A DNA stretch of 64,000 bases from assembly GCF_014203545.1 (NCBI RefSeq), contig NZ_JACHJG010000013.1, positions 1 through 64,000 of the forward strand, written 5' to 3'. Numbering within the stretch: the first letter of the stretch is position 1; each line of letters starts with the position of its first letter. A program made the position numbers and the translations under genes. The DNA comes from Streptomyces netropsis. GTDB lineage: Bacteria; Actinomycetota; Actinomycetes; Streptomycetales; Streptomycetaceae. Shown here in pieces: positions 1 to 6,916 of this stretch. The notes under the pieces are model-generated. The model saw nothing but the letters and a program-made list of their open reading frames with translations. It was not told the DNA's origin and searched no databases.

Positions 1-220
1 ACAGGCCGGACGTGGCCACGGTGGCCGCCTCCGCACCGAACACGGTGGCGGGCAACGCTCGTACGGCACCGCGCTGTACCCGCCCCGTACCGCCCGTTGC
101 TGCTGCTCCGGCGTCGGCGGTCGTCACGGTGATATCGAGCGGAATGCTCTGACCGCCGCCCCCGGGGTCAGAGGCGGGATCGGCCGAAGGTGCTGTAGTC
201 GTCGTGCTGTTGTCAGACAC
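1..220 (-). CDS. Hypothetical AICE protein, N-terminal part only
   Basis: A frame with no stop runs from a GTG at 220 to the window edge (73 codons seen). A good ribosome site (GAGGAG) lies 8-9 bases upstream of the GTG. The visible N-terminus begins MSDNSTTTTAPSADPASD and is Ser/Thr/Ala/Gly-rich, so it is probably disordered. No domain can be named because the rest is missing. It is the last visible gene of the leftward element operon. In pSAM2-type elements transfer, replication and integration genes follow in this direction, but nothing here identifies it as one of them. Confidence 0.5.
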   Translation of the reverse strand, partial: MSDNSTTTTAPSADPASDPGGGGQSIPLDITVTTADAGAAATGGTGRVQRGAVRALPATVFGAEAATVATSGL

Positions 221-334
221 TGTGGGTGCTCCTCATCTGGGGTGCGCAGGGCGCCTCCGGCCCGCTTTCTCAGGGCCTGGCCGGAGGCGCGGCACACCCC
301 GGGCAGGGATGTCAGCAGTTGACGCGCAGGTACT

Positions 335-451
335 TCAGTCGCACGGTTCGACCAGCGGGACGGGGCGAGAGGCCCAGGGCTGGCCGCAGGAACGGCAGTT
401 CTCGGCGTCCGGGGGGTTCTCGGTGGGGCAGTGCTGGCAGTCCCAGTCCAT
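335..451 (-). CDS. Small zinc-ribbon protein (38 aa)
   Basis: This short protein has a CxxC-(10-11)-CxxC core (DCQHC...NCRSCGQPW), the pattern of a RanBP2-like or rubredoxin-type zinc knuckle. The frame stays open further upstream, but ATG 451 has a strong ribosome site (GGAAGG, about 5 bases before the ATG), so that start was chosen. It sits in the leftward element operon between unknown genes. Short proteins of this kind are common in actinomycete integrative elements, and their role is not known. Confidence 0.55.
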   Translation of the reverse strand: MDWDCQHCPTENPPDAENCRSCGQPWASRPVPLVEPCD

Positions 452-465
452 GGCGTCCTTCCAGG

Positions 466-777
466 TCAAGGGCGGGGTGTGAGGGTGTGGGCGGGGTGTG
501 AGGCGGCGGCTTCCTGCCACCGGCGACTCTCGCCCGGGTCGCTGGTCCGTATCCGCACCCGGAAGTCACAGCCGTCGACACGGCACCGGTGCGTGGTCGC
601 GGTGGCCGCCTCGAACAGGTGGTGCACCGCCGCGGTGACCGTGGCAAAGAGCGCCAGGACGCAGGCGGCGATGTCCATGGCGGGGACCTTGCAGGCGTGG
701 AGGCGGACCGCGTAGGAGACGGCGACACCCGCACCGACGGTCGCGGCAGCGGGAAAGAGGAGGCGGTGGAGCTTCAA
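466..777 (-). CDS. Small membrane protein with Cys/His tail
   Basis: This 103-residue protein has two hydrophobic stretches (about residues 5-25 and 34-56) that look like membrane spans. A basic tail follows with a C-x4-C pair and a downstream histidine (HRCRVDGCDFRVR...). The chosen start is TTG 777, because GAGAGG lies 8 bases upstream; no ATG or GTG with a better site is present. It follows the 82-residue gene by 12 bases in the same operon. The tail recalls a degenerate zinc finger. Function unknown. Confidence 0.5.
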   Translation of the reverse strand: MKLHRLLFPAAATVGAGVAVSYAVRLHACKVPAMDIAACVLALFATVTAAVHHLFEAATATTHRCRVDGCDFRVRIRTSDPGESRRWQEAAASHPAHTLTPRP

Positions 778-789
778 CGTGCGTTCCTC

Positions 790-1038
790 TCAGAGCTGGT
801 TGGGCTCCAGGGCGAAGAACATCGTGTTGGCTCCGGCCAGGTCCGGGTTGGCCGACGTGATGTGGTTCTTGATGGCCGTGAAGACGTCGCAGCGGGTCGC
901 TCCGGTCGGCGGGGTCCACGTGCCGTAGAGGCTGGAGGTCAGACGGCCCGGCAGCTCCAGGGTCATGATCCAGTGGTGGGACCCCTGCATCTGCGCGGGA
1001 ACCGCCGGGATGCTGCTCTGCTCGGTCTGGGTGGTCAC
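790..1038 (-). CDS. Conserved small AICE protein, unknown function
   Basis: This protein has 82 residues and starts at GTG 1038 behind a clear AAGGAG site about 7 bases away. It has no predicted membrane segment and no recognised motif. The middle (residues 20-60) contains alternating aromatic and polar residues (HHWIMTLELPGRL, SLYGTWTPP), suggesting a small beta-rich fold. Position and style match the short orphan proteins between the transfer region and regulator genes of AICEs. The 94-base gap upstream (1039-1132) shows no gene. Confidence 0.55.
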   Translation of the reverse strand: MTTQTEQSSIPAVPAQMQGSHHWIMTLELPGRLTSSLYGTWTPPTGATRCDVFTAIKNHITSANPDLAGANTMFFALEPNQL

Positions 1039-1132
1039 AGCGGAACTCCTTGAACGGTTGCGGGTGGTCAGACGGCGCGCTGTTCTTCGGGGTTGGCGCA
1101 GGTGGCGCCTTGTGCCTGGTGGATGGCGGTTG

Positions 1133-1480
1133 TCACAGCCCTAGGAGGCGGTAGGGGAAGGGCTCGTGCTCCATGCGGACGCCGAAGTTCTTGATCCAGT
1201 ACCAGTGGAAGGCGAACGATTCGATGCCCAGCTCCATCAGGGCTACGGCGCGGTGGTGACCGTCGCCGACGTACACGTCCGGGTACCGGTCGGAGACACC
1301 GAGGATGATCGGCTTCTGGAGTCCTCGTTCCGAGATCGACCGCTTGAGCTCGTCGACCTTCTTCCGGTCCTTGTCGTGCCGTTCGAAGTGCCGAACGGCG
1401 TCGGCCCACTTGCGGTACTCGATCGGGTGGATCTGCTTGTCGTTGAGGAACGAGGTTTTCATCTGTCCGCAGTACGTCAT
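1133..1480 (-). CDS. ParB N-terminal-like (ParB/sulfiredoxin fold) protein
   Basis: This 115-residue protein carries the ParB/Srx-type core. A helix with RKKVDELKRSISERGL is followed by QKPIILGVSD and then the motif VYVGDGHHRAVALMELG, which matches the (D/E)GHHR signature that binds or hydrolyses nucleotide in this superfamily. The ParB DNA-binding helices are missing, so it is a stand-alone catalytic-type domain and not a full partition protein. ATG 1480 overlaps the stop of the upstream gene (ATGA), which argues for coupling; ATG 1462 is the alternative. Free-standing members in mobile elements act as nucleases or kinases in some cases. Which applies here is not known. Confidence 0.7.
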   Translation of the reverse strand: MTYCGQMKTSFLNDKQIHPIEYRKWADAVRHFERHDKDRKKVDELKRSISERGLQKPIILGVSDRYPDVYVGDGHHRAVALMELGIESFAFHWYWIKNFGVRMEHEPFPYRLLGL

Positions 1481-1860
1481 CGGCTGTCGGTTCCTTCCGG
1501 GTAGGCGCAGGTCACGCACATCCCGAGCGAGATCGGGATGCAGTAACCGGCGTCGGTAAGGCAGTTGGGGCAGGTGCGGCGGGCCGTCATGGCCCGATCG
1601 AGGGCGGCCCGCCGGCCGGGTGTCATTGGCCGGACGGGCTTCGCTCCGGTGAGCGGGTAGAGGTAGGCGACCTGCACCCCGCCCCGGCGGCAGTTGCGGC
1701 GCATGATCTGCGCCGCAACCGGCTGGCCTCCGGGGCGTAGGCCCTGGGCGCGGAGCTGGCGGCGGGTGGCCAGGCCGTCCGGCGCCAGGCGCCACGGGTA
1801 CGTCGGTATCCCGTACCGGGCGCCGGTGGGGTCGTAGCACTTGCCGAAGGTCGGCGACAT
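1477..1860 (-). CDS. RRQRL-motif zinc-binding protein
   Basis: This 127-residue protein has the hallmark of a family found almost only in actinomycete integrative elements. An arginine-rich RRQLRAQGLRPGG segment (the RRQRL motif) is followed by a C-terminal zinc site RTCPNCLTDAGYCIP...CVTCAY. ATG 1860 overlaps the upstream stop as TGATG, and the gene's own stop overlaps the next start, so it is embedded in the translationally coupled operon. The role of the family is not established. Its presence is one of the best markers that this stretch is an AICE. Confidence 0.75.
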   Translation of the reverse strand: MSPTFGKCYDPTGARYGIPTYPWRLAPDGLATRRQLRAQGLRPGGQPVAAQIMRRNCRRGGVQVAYLYPLTGAKPVRPMTPGRRAALDRAMTARRTCPNCLTDAGYCIPISLGMCVTCAYPEGTDSR

Positions 1861-2090
1861 CAGCGGAGGTGGTGGTAGGCGGCCCGGCACTGTGAGGCGT
1901 GTGCATTGGCCCTGCCACGGTGCAGAGCCAGGACATCGCAGCCCGATGTGAAGCCGCAGCCGTGACAGGCCCAGCGGGAATTTTCGCCATAAACGCGGCC
2001 GGTGACGTCGACCGCGGCACCGACTAGGTTGTGCATCCGGATGAGCAAGTCCGCTGGTTCAAGCGGGGTGGTGTTCGGCGAGAGCTTCAC
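1860..2090 (-). CDS. Small Cys/His-rich protein, putative zinc finger
   Basis: This 76-residue protein has a CxxC followed by spaced His and Cys residues (WACHGCGFTSGC...LHRGRANAHASQC), consistent with one zinc-bound module. It begins at GTG 2090 with GAAGGAG about 8 bases upstream; the GTG overlaps the stop of the DUF2637 gene (GTGA). The first 35 residues are mildly hydrophobic and helical. It lies directly upstream of the RRQRL gene, so three or four metal-binding small proteins are co-translated here. Function unknown. Confidence 0.6.
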   Translation of the reverse strand: MKLSPNTTPLEPADLLIRMHNLVGAAVDVTGRVYGENSRWACHGCGFTSGCDVLALHRGRANAHASQCRAAYHHLR

Positions 2091-3097
2091 GAGGTTGCTC
2101 CTTCGAGAATCCGGGGCGCCGGGGTGGGGTTGTCGCGCAGCTCCTGGTAGCGGGAGGAGACCCAGCCGGTAGACCAGCCGGTCAGCTCTGCCGCGGTACG
2201 CACGGGGAGGCCCGCTTCGAAGGCGGCGCGGGCAGTGGCGCGGGCCCGCTCCTCCGGCTGCTTCTCCGTGGCCGGCCCGGCGGCCAGCAGTGCGGCGCGG
2301 TCACGCTCAGCCCGCTCGGTGCGCTCCTGCCGTTCACGGCGCTCACGCTCGATGCGCTGCCGGCGTTCGTGTTCACGGCGTTCGGCAGCTTCGCGTTCAC
2401 GGCGTTCATGCTCGCGCTGCTGCTGTTCACGCTCCTGTTCACGGCGTTCACGCTCAGCCCGCTCCTGACGCTCCCGGGCCTCCGCGTGCTCCCGTTCCTC
2501 CCGCCGTGCGCGCTCTTCCCGCTCGGCCTGTTCGCGGGCGAGACAGGCCTCATGTTCACGCTGTTCACGGGCCACCTGGGCTTCGTGGTCGCGCTGTTCA
2601 CGGGCCCGCCGGTCGGCTGCTTCCACGCGTTCGGCAGCGGCCTTCCGTGCCGCTTCGCGGTCGTCCCGCTGCCGGGCCTCCAGGGCCGTCACGGCGGCGG
2701 CGATGGCCCGCCGGTAGGCCAGGCCGGTCTCCGCGGTCACGATCAGCAGCAACGGCGCCACCCCGTGCACGGCCACGCCCACCATGTCCTTGAGCAGCGC
2801 GGAGTCGCCCACGTTCAGGGCCAGCGTCATACCGCCGGTCATCCACCTCAGGACGATGGGCCACCGGCCACCACGCCCGCCCAGGCGGGCGAGGGCGGAG
2901 TCGAGGCGGACCACGATCACTACGGCGGCATCCACGACGAGCGGCAGGATCGGCGCTGTCCAGTCCCACGCGTCCGGGGTGTGGGCCGCCATGAGCGGGG
3001 TGACGGTGAGGACCGAGTAGAGCATGGCCCCGAAGACGATCAGCCACATGCCCACCGACAGAGCACGCTCGGCTGAACGGATCTGACCATCGTTCAC
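2087..3097 (-). CDS. DUF2637 (SpdB2-like) membrane protein with long charged coiled coil
   Basis: This 336-residue protein has an N-terminal DUF2637 region with about four membrane spans (residues 10-120, including MWLIVFGAMLYSVLTV and GVAPLLLIVTAE). A very long Arg/Glu-rich helix (about 140-270), built of irregular RE/ER/QRE repeats, follows, and then a C-terminal helix-turn-helix-like segment (VRTAAELTGWSTGWVSSRY). DUF2637 proteins resemble the Spd proteins that help plasmids and AICEs spread between mycelial compartments. GTG 3097 was chosen because GGAGG lies 7 bases upstream; the frame is open further up but overlaps the preceding gene. Confidence 0.75.
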   Translation of the reverse strand: MNDGQIRSAERALSVGMWLIVFGAMLYSVLTVTPLMAAHTPDAWDWTAPILPLVVDAAVVIVVRLDSALARLGGRGGRWPIVLRWMTGGMTLALNVGDSALLKDMVGVAVHGVAPLLLIVTAETGLAYRRAIAAAVTALEARQRDDREAARKAAAERVEAADRRAREQRDHEAQVAREQREHEACLAREQAEREERARREEREHAEARERQERAERERREQEREQQQREHERREREAAERREHERRQRIERERRERQERTERAERDRAALLAAGPATEKQPEERARATARAAFEAGLPVRTAAELTGWSTGWVSSRYQELRDNPTPAPRILEGATS

Positions 3098-3432
3098 CGA
3101 CCCGCCTCCTGCCGTGAACGCGCCCCGTCGCCGCCGGGCATTTGAGCGAAGCCGATCAGGTGTACCCGGGCGCCTCCGTAGTCGGTCTCTGCCGTCAGGA
3201 CGCGGGTGCGGCCGCCGCTGTGCTCGTGATAGCTCACCGACGAAGGGAGGATTTGGAGGGCGTCGCGCCATGCCTCGAACCCGGCAAAATCGCCGTGGAA
3301 GGACAGCTCCAGCCGGTCCGGGAAGATCGTGGACACCCCCAGGGCGGGGGCGGGAAGGTGCGCGAACTCCGCGCTGAACAGCCGCAGGACGAGCAGCGGA
3401 GCGCTCAGCGCCGACAGGGCCGGGGCGCTCAT
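3094..3432 (-). CDS. Hypothetical AICE protein (112 aa)
   Basis: This protein overlaps both neighbours by four bases (start ATG 3432, stop 3094), which supports it as a real member of the operon. It has no membrane span. The first 50 residues are Ala/Leu/Pro-rich, then a small alpha/beta section follows (LELSFHGDFAGFEAWRDAL) and a polar tail. No family recognised. Its place between the GGDEF gene and the DUF2637 gene gives no firm clue to its job. Confidence 0.6.
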   Translation of the reverse strand: MSAPALSALSAPLLVLRLFSAEFAHLPAPALGVSTIFPDRLELSFHGDFAGFEAWRDALQILPSSVSYHEHSGGRTRVLTAETDYGGARVHLIGFAQMPGGDGARSRQEAGR

Positions 3433-3635
3433 GCCGCATCTCCGGGGAGGCTTGCCGCGGCCTGGTTCGTCAGATCCTGGCGGGCGGCCGTGGCCCGGTT
3501 GCGGGCCCGGGGGTAGTCGGCGGGCACCGGCCGCGAGTCGGTGTCGAGGAACTGATGACGCTGTTCCGCGAGTTGCCCGGCCCGGTACTGGCGCGGGTGC
3601 AGACGACGGTAGAGACGGTGCCGTAGTGCGGTCAT
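3429..3635 (-). CDS. Small basic AICE protein (68 aa)
   Basis: This Arg-rich soluble protein starts with MTALRHRLYRRLHPRQYR. ATG 3635 has a textbook AGGAGG site 6 bases upstream and overlaps the stop of the GGDEF gene (ATGA). The basic N-terminus could bind nucleic acid or membrane lipid, but no motif is recognised. Confidence 0.6.
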   Translation of the reverse strand: MTALRHRLYRRLHPRQYRAGQLAEQRHQFLDTDSRPVPADYPRARNRATAARQDLTNQAAASLPGDAA

Positions 3636-4285
3636 CGGGATCCTCCTGACCGGGGGTTGGTACCGGGGCGGCCGGTACGCCGGCCGTTGGTGGTCGTCAT
3701 CACGGGGATCGGTCCGTCGGCGACGTGCCAGCCGCCACCGCCCCGCTTCGCGGCGTACATCGCCTCATCCGCCCGCCGAAGCGCCGGGCCCAGGACCGGC
3801 TCAGGGAGCCCGGCCACGGCGAACGCGCCGATGGACGCCCCCACGTCCAGCTCAGCGCCCCGGAAGGGGACGGGGGAGGTCAGGGCGTCGTGGAGGGCGT
3901 CCAGCTCGAATGGCAGGTCCGACGGTGCCGGGCAGGTGATGGTGGCGGCGAACTCGTCGCCACCCAACCGGCCCGCGCACCCGCCGCGCGTCTCCGACCA
4001 GACCGCGAGCCGCTTGGCGGCAGAGGCCAGGACCTCGTCACCGGCAGCATGACCGTGCGCGTCGTTCACCTGCTTGAACCCGTCCAGGTCCACCAGGACC
4101 ACCACCCCGCCCGGGGCGCGTAACCGGCGGCGGGCGGTGGTGGTGAAGGCGTCGCGGCCGGGCAGGCCAGTCAGCGGGTCACGCCGGGCCCTCTCGACCC
4201 GGCGGCGGAGAAGCAGAGTGTGGAGCGACCAGCCTGCCGCGAGCGGCCCGGCCGCTGCGGACGCGGTGAGCAGGGCGTTCATCAC
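3632..4285 (-). CDS. GGDEF-domain protein, putative diguanylate cyclase
   Basis: This 217-residue protein has a hydrophobic N-terminus (residues 3-25) likely to anchor it. A complete GGDEF domain follows: DPLTGLPGRDAF (36-47), the metal-binding VLVDLDGFKQVND (63-75) and an intact GGDEF at 108-112. The residues just before GGDEF are not RxxD, so the usual c-di-GMP inhibitory site is absent. It should make c-di-GMP, the signal that controls the switch from vegetative to aerial growth in Streptomyces. The tail after residue 185 is Gly/Arg-rich. The start is GTG 4285 or ATG 4282, both overlapping the upstream stop. Confidence 0.8.
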   Translation of the reverse strand: MMNALLTASAAAGPLAAGWSLHTLLLRRRVERARRDPLTGLPGRDAFTTTARRRLRAPGGVVVLVDLDGFKQVNDAHGHAAGDEVLASAAKRLAVWSETRGGCAGRLGGDEFAATITCPAPSDLPFELDALHDALTSPVPFRGAELDVGASIGAFAVAGLPEPVLGPALRRADEAMYAAKRGGGGWHVADGPIPVMTTTNGRRTGRPGTNPRSGGSR

Positions 4286-4575
4286 GCCGCCGCCTTACCC
4301 GACGCCCGGCCCCGGCCCGAGCGCGGCCGGTCGAAGGTCGTGACGTTGAGCAGCGCGGGGGCGTGGGTGCCCAGGACGTCCACGGCGAGCTGGGTGACGG
4401 CGTCGAAGAGACCCGGGTCGTCGGCGAGGATGTCCCGCGCCGCATCCAGCCGCGCGGCCCGCTCCTCCGGGCTCTCGTCCGGCTCACCGAGCCAGAGTTC
4501 AAGCGGCGTGCCGAGGGCTAACTCGATGAACTCGGCAGCAGTGGCGGCCCGCTGGCCACCGACATAGGTCTTCAT
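4282..4575 (-). CDS. Hypothetical AICE protein, first gene of the leftward operon
   Basis: This protein has 97 residues and starts at ATG 4575 with AGGAG 7 bases upstream. It is acidic in the middle (GEPDESPEERAARLDAARDIL), probably all-helical, with a basic Gly/Arg tail. The frame remains open upstream, but the extra residues are Pro/Arg-rich and non-conserved in style. It opens the leftward block of overlapping genes and faces the palindrome-rich control region. No family recognised. Confidence 0.6.
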   Translation of the reverse strand: MKTYVGGQRAATAAEFIELALGTPLELWLGEPDESPEERAARLDAARDILADDPGLFDAVTQLAVDVLGTHAPALLNVTTFDRPRSGRGRASGKAAA

Positions 4576-4732
4576 GGCGGATCTCCTGATCCTTCGGGGA
4601 CGGGGCAGGGACCCCGGGCGGCCAAACGTCTTTGGCGAGAGGCAGCCGCCCCGGGTGAAGCCGCTCTTCCGGCTCCCCTCAACCCCGCCCGTACAGCGTG
4701 AAAGCGGCTGGACGGACGGAGGAGGCAACCGG

Positions 4733-4753
4733 CCGCAGCGCTAGGCGCTGCGG
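4733..4753. repeat. Perfect hairpin, 9-bp arms
   Basis: CCGCAGCGC and GCGCTGCGG are separated by TAG. The hairpin lies about 160 bases upstream of the leftward operon. It could be an operator or an RNA hairpin in the leader. Confidence 0.55.
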
Positions 4754-4781
4754 AGGGCTGATCAAGTGCAGTGTCTCCTTC

Positions 4782-4797
4782 CGGGAGCGCGCTCCCG
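4782..4797. promoter_or_regulatory. 16-bp perfect palindrome CGGGAGCGCGCTCCCG
   Basis: This perfect palindrome without spacer lies in the divergent control region between the leftward operon and the rightward regulator gene. It is a candidate operator; no regulator can be assigned from sequence alone. Confidence 0.45.
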
Positions 4798-4893
4798 TTG
4801 GTAGGCAGAGACGTGACCTTTCGGTCTGTGCCATCCGGTTGCCAAGGGATCCGGTGCCCTCAGCCCGGCTACCCGGGCCTCTTTGCCGTGCGT

Positions 4894-4910
4894 TACATGC
4901 AATGCATGTA
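4894..4910. promoter_or_regulatory. Candidate operator TACATGCA-A-TGCATGTA
   Basis: An 8-1-8 perfect inverted repeat, followed by a further TTACATG copy at 4911-4917 that repeats 4893-4899. It is markedly AT-rich compared with its surroundings. Size and symmetry fit a dimeric winged-helix or HTH repressor. The double-GntR protein (6917-7375) and the HTH/PLD-like protein (5108-5878) encoded nearby are the obvious candidates to bind it. Confidence 0.55.
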
Positions 4911-5107
4911 TTACATGTCTCTCACGGTGGCAGATCAGTTCGGCCCCCGTCAACCCTTGGGTTCTCGATGCCGAAACTGCCGCTCCCGATCAGCGACATG
5001 ACCAGCTTGGCAACTAGCGGCTGGACGTTGGACTCCGCGCATGTACGACTTACTCCCGACTCGCTAGAGTCGAACTCGTCCTAGGACGTCCCAGACGGGA
5101 GAGTCGT

Positions 5108-5878
5108 ATGGCGAACGAGAGGCTCCGCGGCGCGATCGTCGAGAGCGGCCTCAAGCTGGAGCAGGTAGCGGAACGTCTCGGCGTGTCCCCGAAGACCGTT
5201 GAGCGCTGGATCTCCGAACCAAACCGGAAGCCCTACAGGCGCTTTCAGTACGCAGCGTCCTCGATGCTTCGGCGGGAGGTCTCCTATCTCTGGCCAGACG
5301 AACGGACCTCAGAAGAGGTCACCGCGTCCAGCGACTCGGAGGTGATGAAGCTCTACCCACATCGTTCCGTCGTCCCACAGGACACGTGGACGAAGCTGTA
5401 CGCCGCCGCTACCGAGCACTTCGACGTGTTGGTGTACTCGGGCTTCTGGCTGACGGAGGACCCCTGCTTTCACAGGCTCGTACGAGAGAAGTCGTCCGCC
5501 GGGGTACCTGTGCGCTTCTTACTTGGCGACCCCAATAGTCCAGCCGTCGCTGTCCGTGGCGACGACGAAGGTATCGGACCATCCATGGCCGCCAAGATCC
5601 GCAATGCGCTGATGAACTACGCACCGCTCTTCCGGCTCCCAAGCGTGGAGTTCAGGCTCCATGCCACGACGCTCTACAACTCGATCTACCGCGCCGACAG
5701 CGAGCTGCTGGCGAACGGCCACGTCTACGGCGTTGGGGCATACATGGCGCCCGTTCTGCACCTCCAGCGCGTGCCTGGGGGCGAACTGTTCGACACGTAC
5801 GTGGAGAGCCTGGAGCGTGTATGGGAGAGCGGTCGACGGATCACATCACCCACTGACTACGAAGGCGCCGCAACATGA
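5108..5878 (+). CDS. HTH regulator with PLD-like C-terminal sensor domain (DUF5919 type)
   Basis: This 256-residue protein has an N-terminal HTH (about residues 13-45, LEQVAERLGVSPKTVERWISEPNRKPYRR). A C-terminal alpha/beta region (95-245) follows, of the kind called DUF5919, related to phospholipase-D-like folds (FDVLVYSGFWLTEDPCFHRLVREKS, VPVRFLLGDPNSP). The HKD catalytic motif is not evident, so this half is probably a ligand sensor. GGGAG lies 6 bases before ATG 5108, and its stop overlaps the Nudix start. HTH plus Nudix is the regulator pair seen in pSAM2-like elements, where it governs excision and transfer genes. Autoregulation through the palindromes at 5057-5088 is an inference. Confidence 0.75.
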   Translation: MANERLRGAIVESGLKLEQVAERLGVSPKTVERWISEPNRKPYRRFQYAASSMLRREVSYLWPDERTSEEVTASSDSEVMKLYPHRSVVPQDTWTKLYAAATEHFDVLVYSGFWLTEDPCFHRLVREKSSAGVPVRFLLGDPNSPAVAVRGDDEGIGPSMAAKIRNALMNYAPLFRLPSVEFRLHATTLYNSIYRADSELLANGHVYGVGAYMAPVLHLQRVPGGELFDTYVESLERVWESGRRITSPTDYEGAAT

Positions 5879-6348
5879 GCCGTACCGACTACTTCCGCGA
5901 TCCGGACGCTCCCCCGGCCAACTCGGTTGTACCGTCCGTCACCGCGGTTGTCCGGGATGAGCGAGGCAATATCCTTCTCATCCACAAGACCGACAACGAC
6001 CTTTGGGCCTTGCCCGGTGGAGGGCACGACGTAGGAGAAAGCATCGCGGACACGGTCGTTCGGGAGGTAGAGGAGGAGACCGGTGTCGCGGTAGTCGTGG
6101 AGGACATCGTGGGTCTCTACACCGACCCACAGCACGTCATGGCGTACGACGACGGCGAAGTGCGCCAGCAGTTCTCTATCTGCTTCCGTGCCCGGCCGAC
6201 CGGTGGCACCCTACGCACCAGCTCCGAGTCGAAAGAGGTCCGCTGGGTCTCCCCAACGGACCTCGAAAAGCTGGACATCCATCCGTCGATGCGGCTGCGA
6301 ATCACCCATGGGCTCGACGATTCACGCGCCGCTCCCTACATCGGCTGA
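5875..6348 (+). CDS. Nudix hydrolase
   Basis: This 157-residue protein contains a complete Nudix box, GGGHDVGESIADTVVREVEEETGV (about residues 48-71), with the REVEEETG metal-binding helix intact. Substrates cannot be told from sequence; nucleoside diphosphate derivatives are usual. It is translationally coupled to the HTH/PLD-like gene (ATGA at 5875). In pSAM2 a Nudix protein encoded beside the activator represses element activation, so a similar control role is plausible here. Its 3' end overlaps the convergent HD-domain gene by 13 bases. Confidence 0.85.
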   Translation: MSRTDYFRDPDAPPANSVVPSVTAVVRDERGNILLIHKTDNDLWALPGGGHDVGESIADTVVREVEEETGVAVVVEDIVGLYTDPQHVMAYDDGEVRQQFSICFRARPTGGTLRTSSESKEVRWVSPTDLEKLDIHPSMRLRITHGLDDSRAAPYIG

Positions 6349-6905
6349 CCAGCCGCTTCCGCCGCACTGAGCCGACTCTCGACGCGCTGCACGGCTGCAT
6401 GGATCTCCGGTGCGGCCCGCTGAATGAAGCGCCCCACGATCGTCTCTGGTCCATACCGGTCGACGATCTCAGCGACTCGGGCGTCTGACGTCGTCGGCTC
6501 ACCGTCGGGAGTGGTCGTCATGTCGGAGAACAACAGGGCGTCGACGAGCGCCGGCCGCTCCAGCGCGAACTCACTCTCCAGCTCCTCGCGGAGTCCCCGC
6601 TCCTCAGCCTCCAGTAGGGCGCAGGAGTGGTGCGCGACGAGGCGAACCACGCGCTCGTCCATGCCCTCCTGGTCCCGTAGGAACCGAGCGCCGTCGAGGG
6701 GGTGGAAACCCGTAGAGGCAATCCGCGGCGAGTAGCCGACATCGTGAAGCACAGCCGCAGCCTCCATCAAGTAAGCGTCTTCCCCCAGGATCTCCCGGAG
6801 CGAGCGGGCCCGCCCGGCCACCCCCAAGGAATGCGACCAGCGTCGCGGCAGTGGCTCGGCCAGCAGCGATTCGGCAAGGCTGTAGGCCCGGTTGGTGAGG
6901 TCCAT
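6336..6905 (-). CDS. HD-domain phosphohydrolase-like protein
   Basis: This 189-residue protein has the HD-superfamily pattern: WSHSLGVAGRA near residue 24, AAVLHDVGYSP near 50 (HD pair), HPLDGARFL near 68 and VAHHS near 90. Such proteins cleave phosphate from nucleotides or related molecules. ATG 6905 is preferred; a TTG at 6914 in the same frame is possible, and neither has a strong ribosome site. It follows the double-GntR gene by about a dozen bases, so the two probably form one transcript. Nudix, HD and GntR genes recur together in AICEs. Confidence 0.75.
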   Translation of the reverse strand: MDLTNRAYSLAESLLAEPLPRRWSHSLGVAGRARSLREILGEDAYLMEAAAVLHDVGYSPRIASTGFHPLDGARFLRDQEGMDERVVRLVAHHSCALLEAEERGLREELESEFALERPALVDALLFSDMTTTPDGEPTTSDARVAEIVDRYGPETIVGRFIQRAAPEIHAAVQRVESRLSAAEAAGQPM

Positions 6906-6916
6906 GGCACCCAAGG

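Larger units (their letters stand above)
4576..5107. promoter_or_regulatory. Divergent control region of the element
   Basis: These 532 bases have no convincing gene. They separate the leftward operon (from 4575) and the rightward pair (from 5108). The region contains at least five palindromes: 4733-4753, 4782-4797, 4894-4910, 5057-5072 (CGACTC-GCTA-GAGTCG) and 5077-5088 (CGTCCTAGGACG). The last two lie within 52 bases of the start codon of the HTH gene. TAGAGT at 5065-5070 resembles a Streptomyces -10 box and overlaps the fourth palindrome, which would suit autoregulation by the HTH protein. Confidence 0.5.

Noticed and set aside
2235..3076. Several rightward frames rich in Arg/Ser or Phe/Thr/Leu over the DUF2637 gene
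   Set aside because: They come from the repetitive Arg/Glu codons read on the other strand, and no ribosome site or sequence logic supports them.
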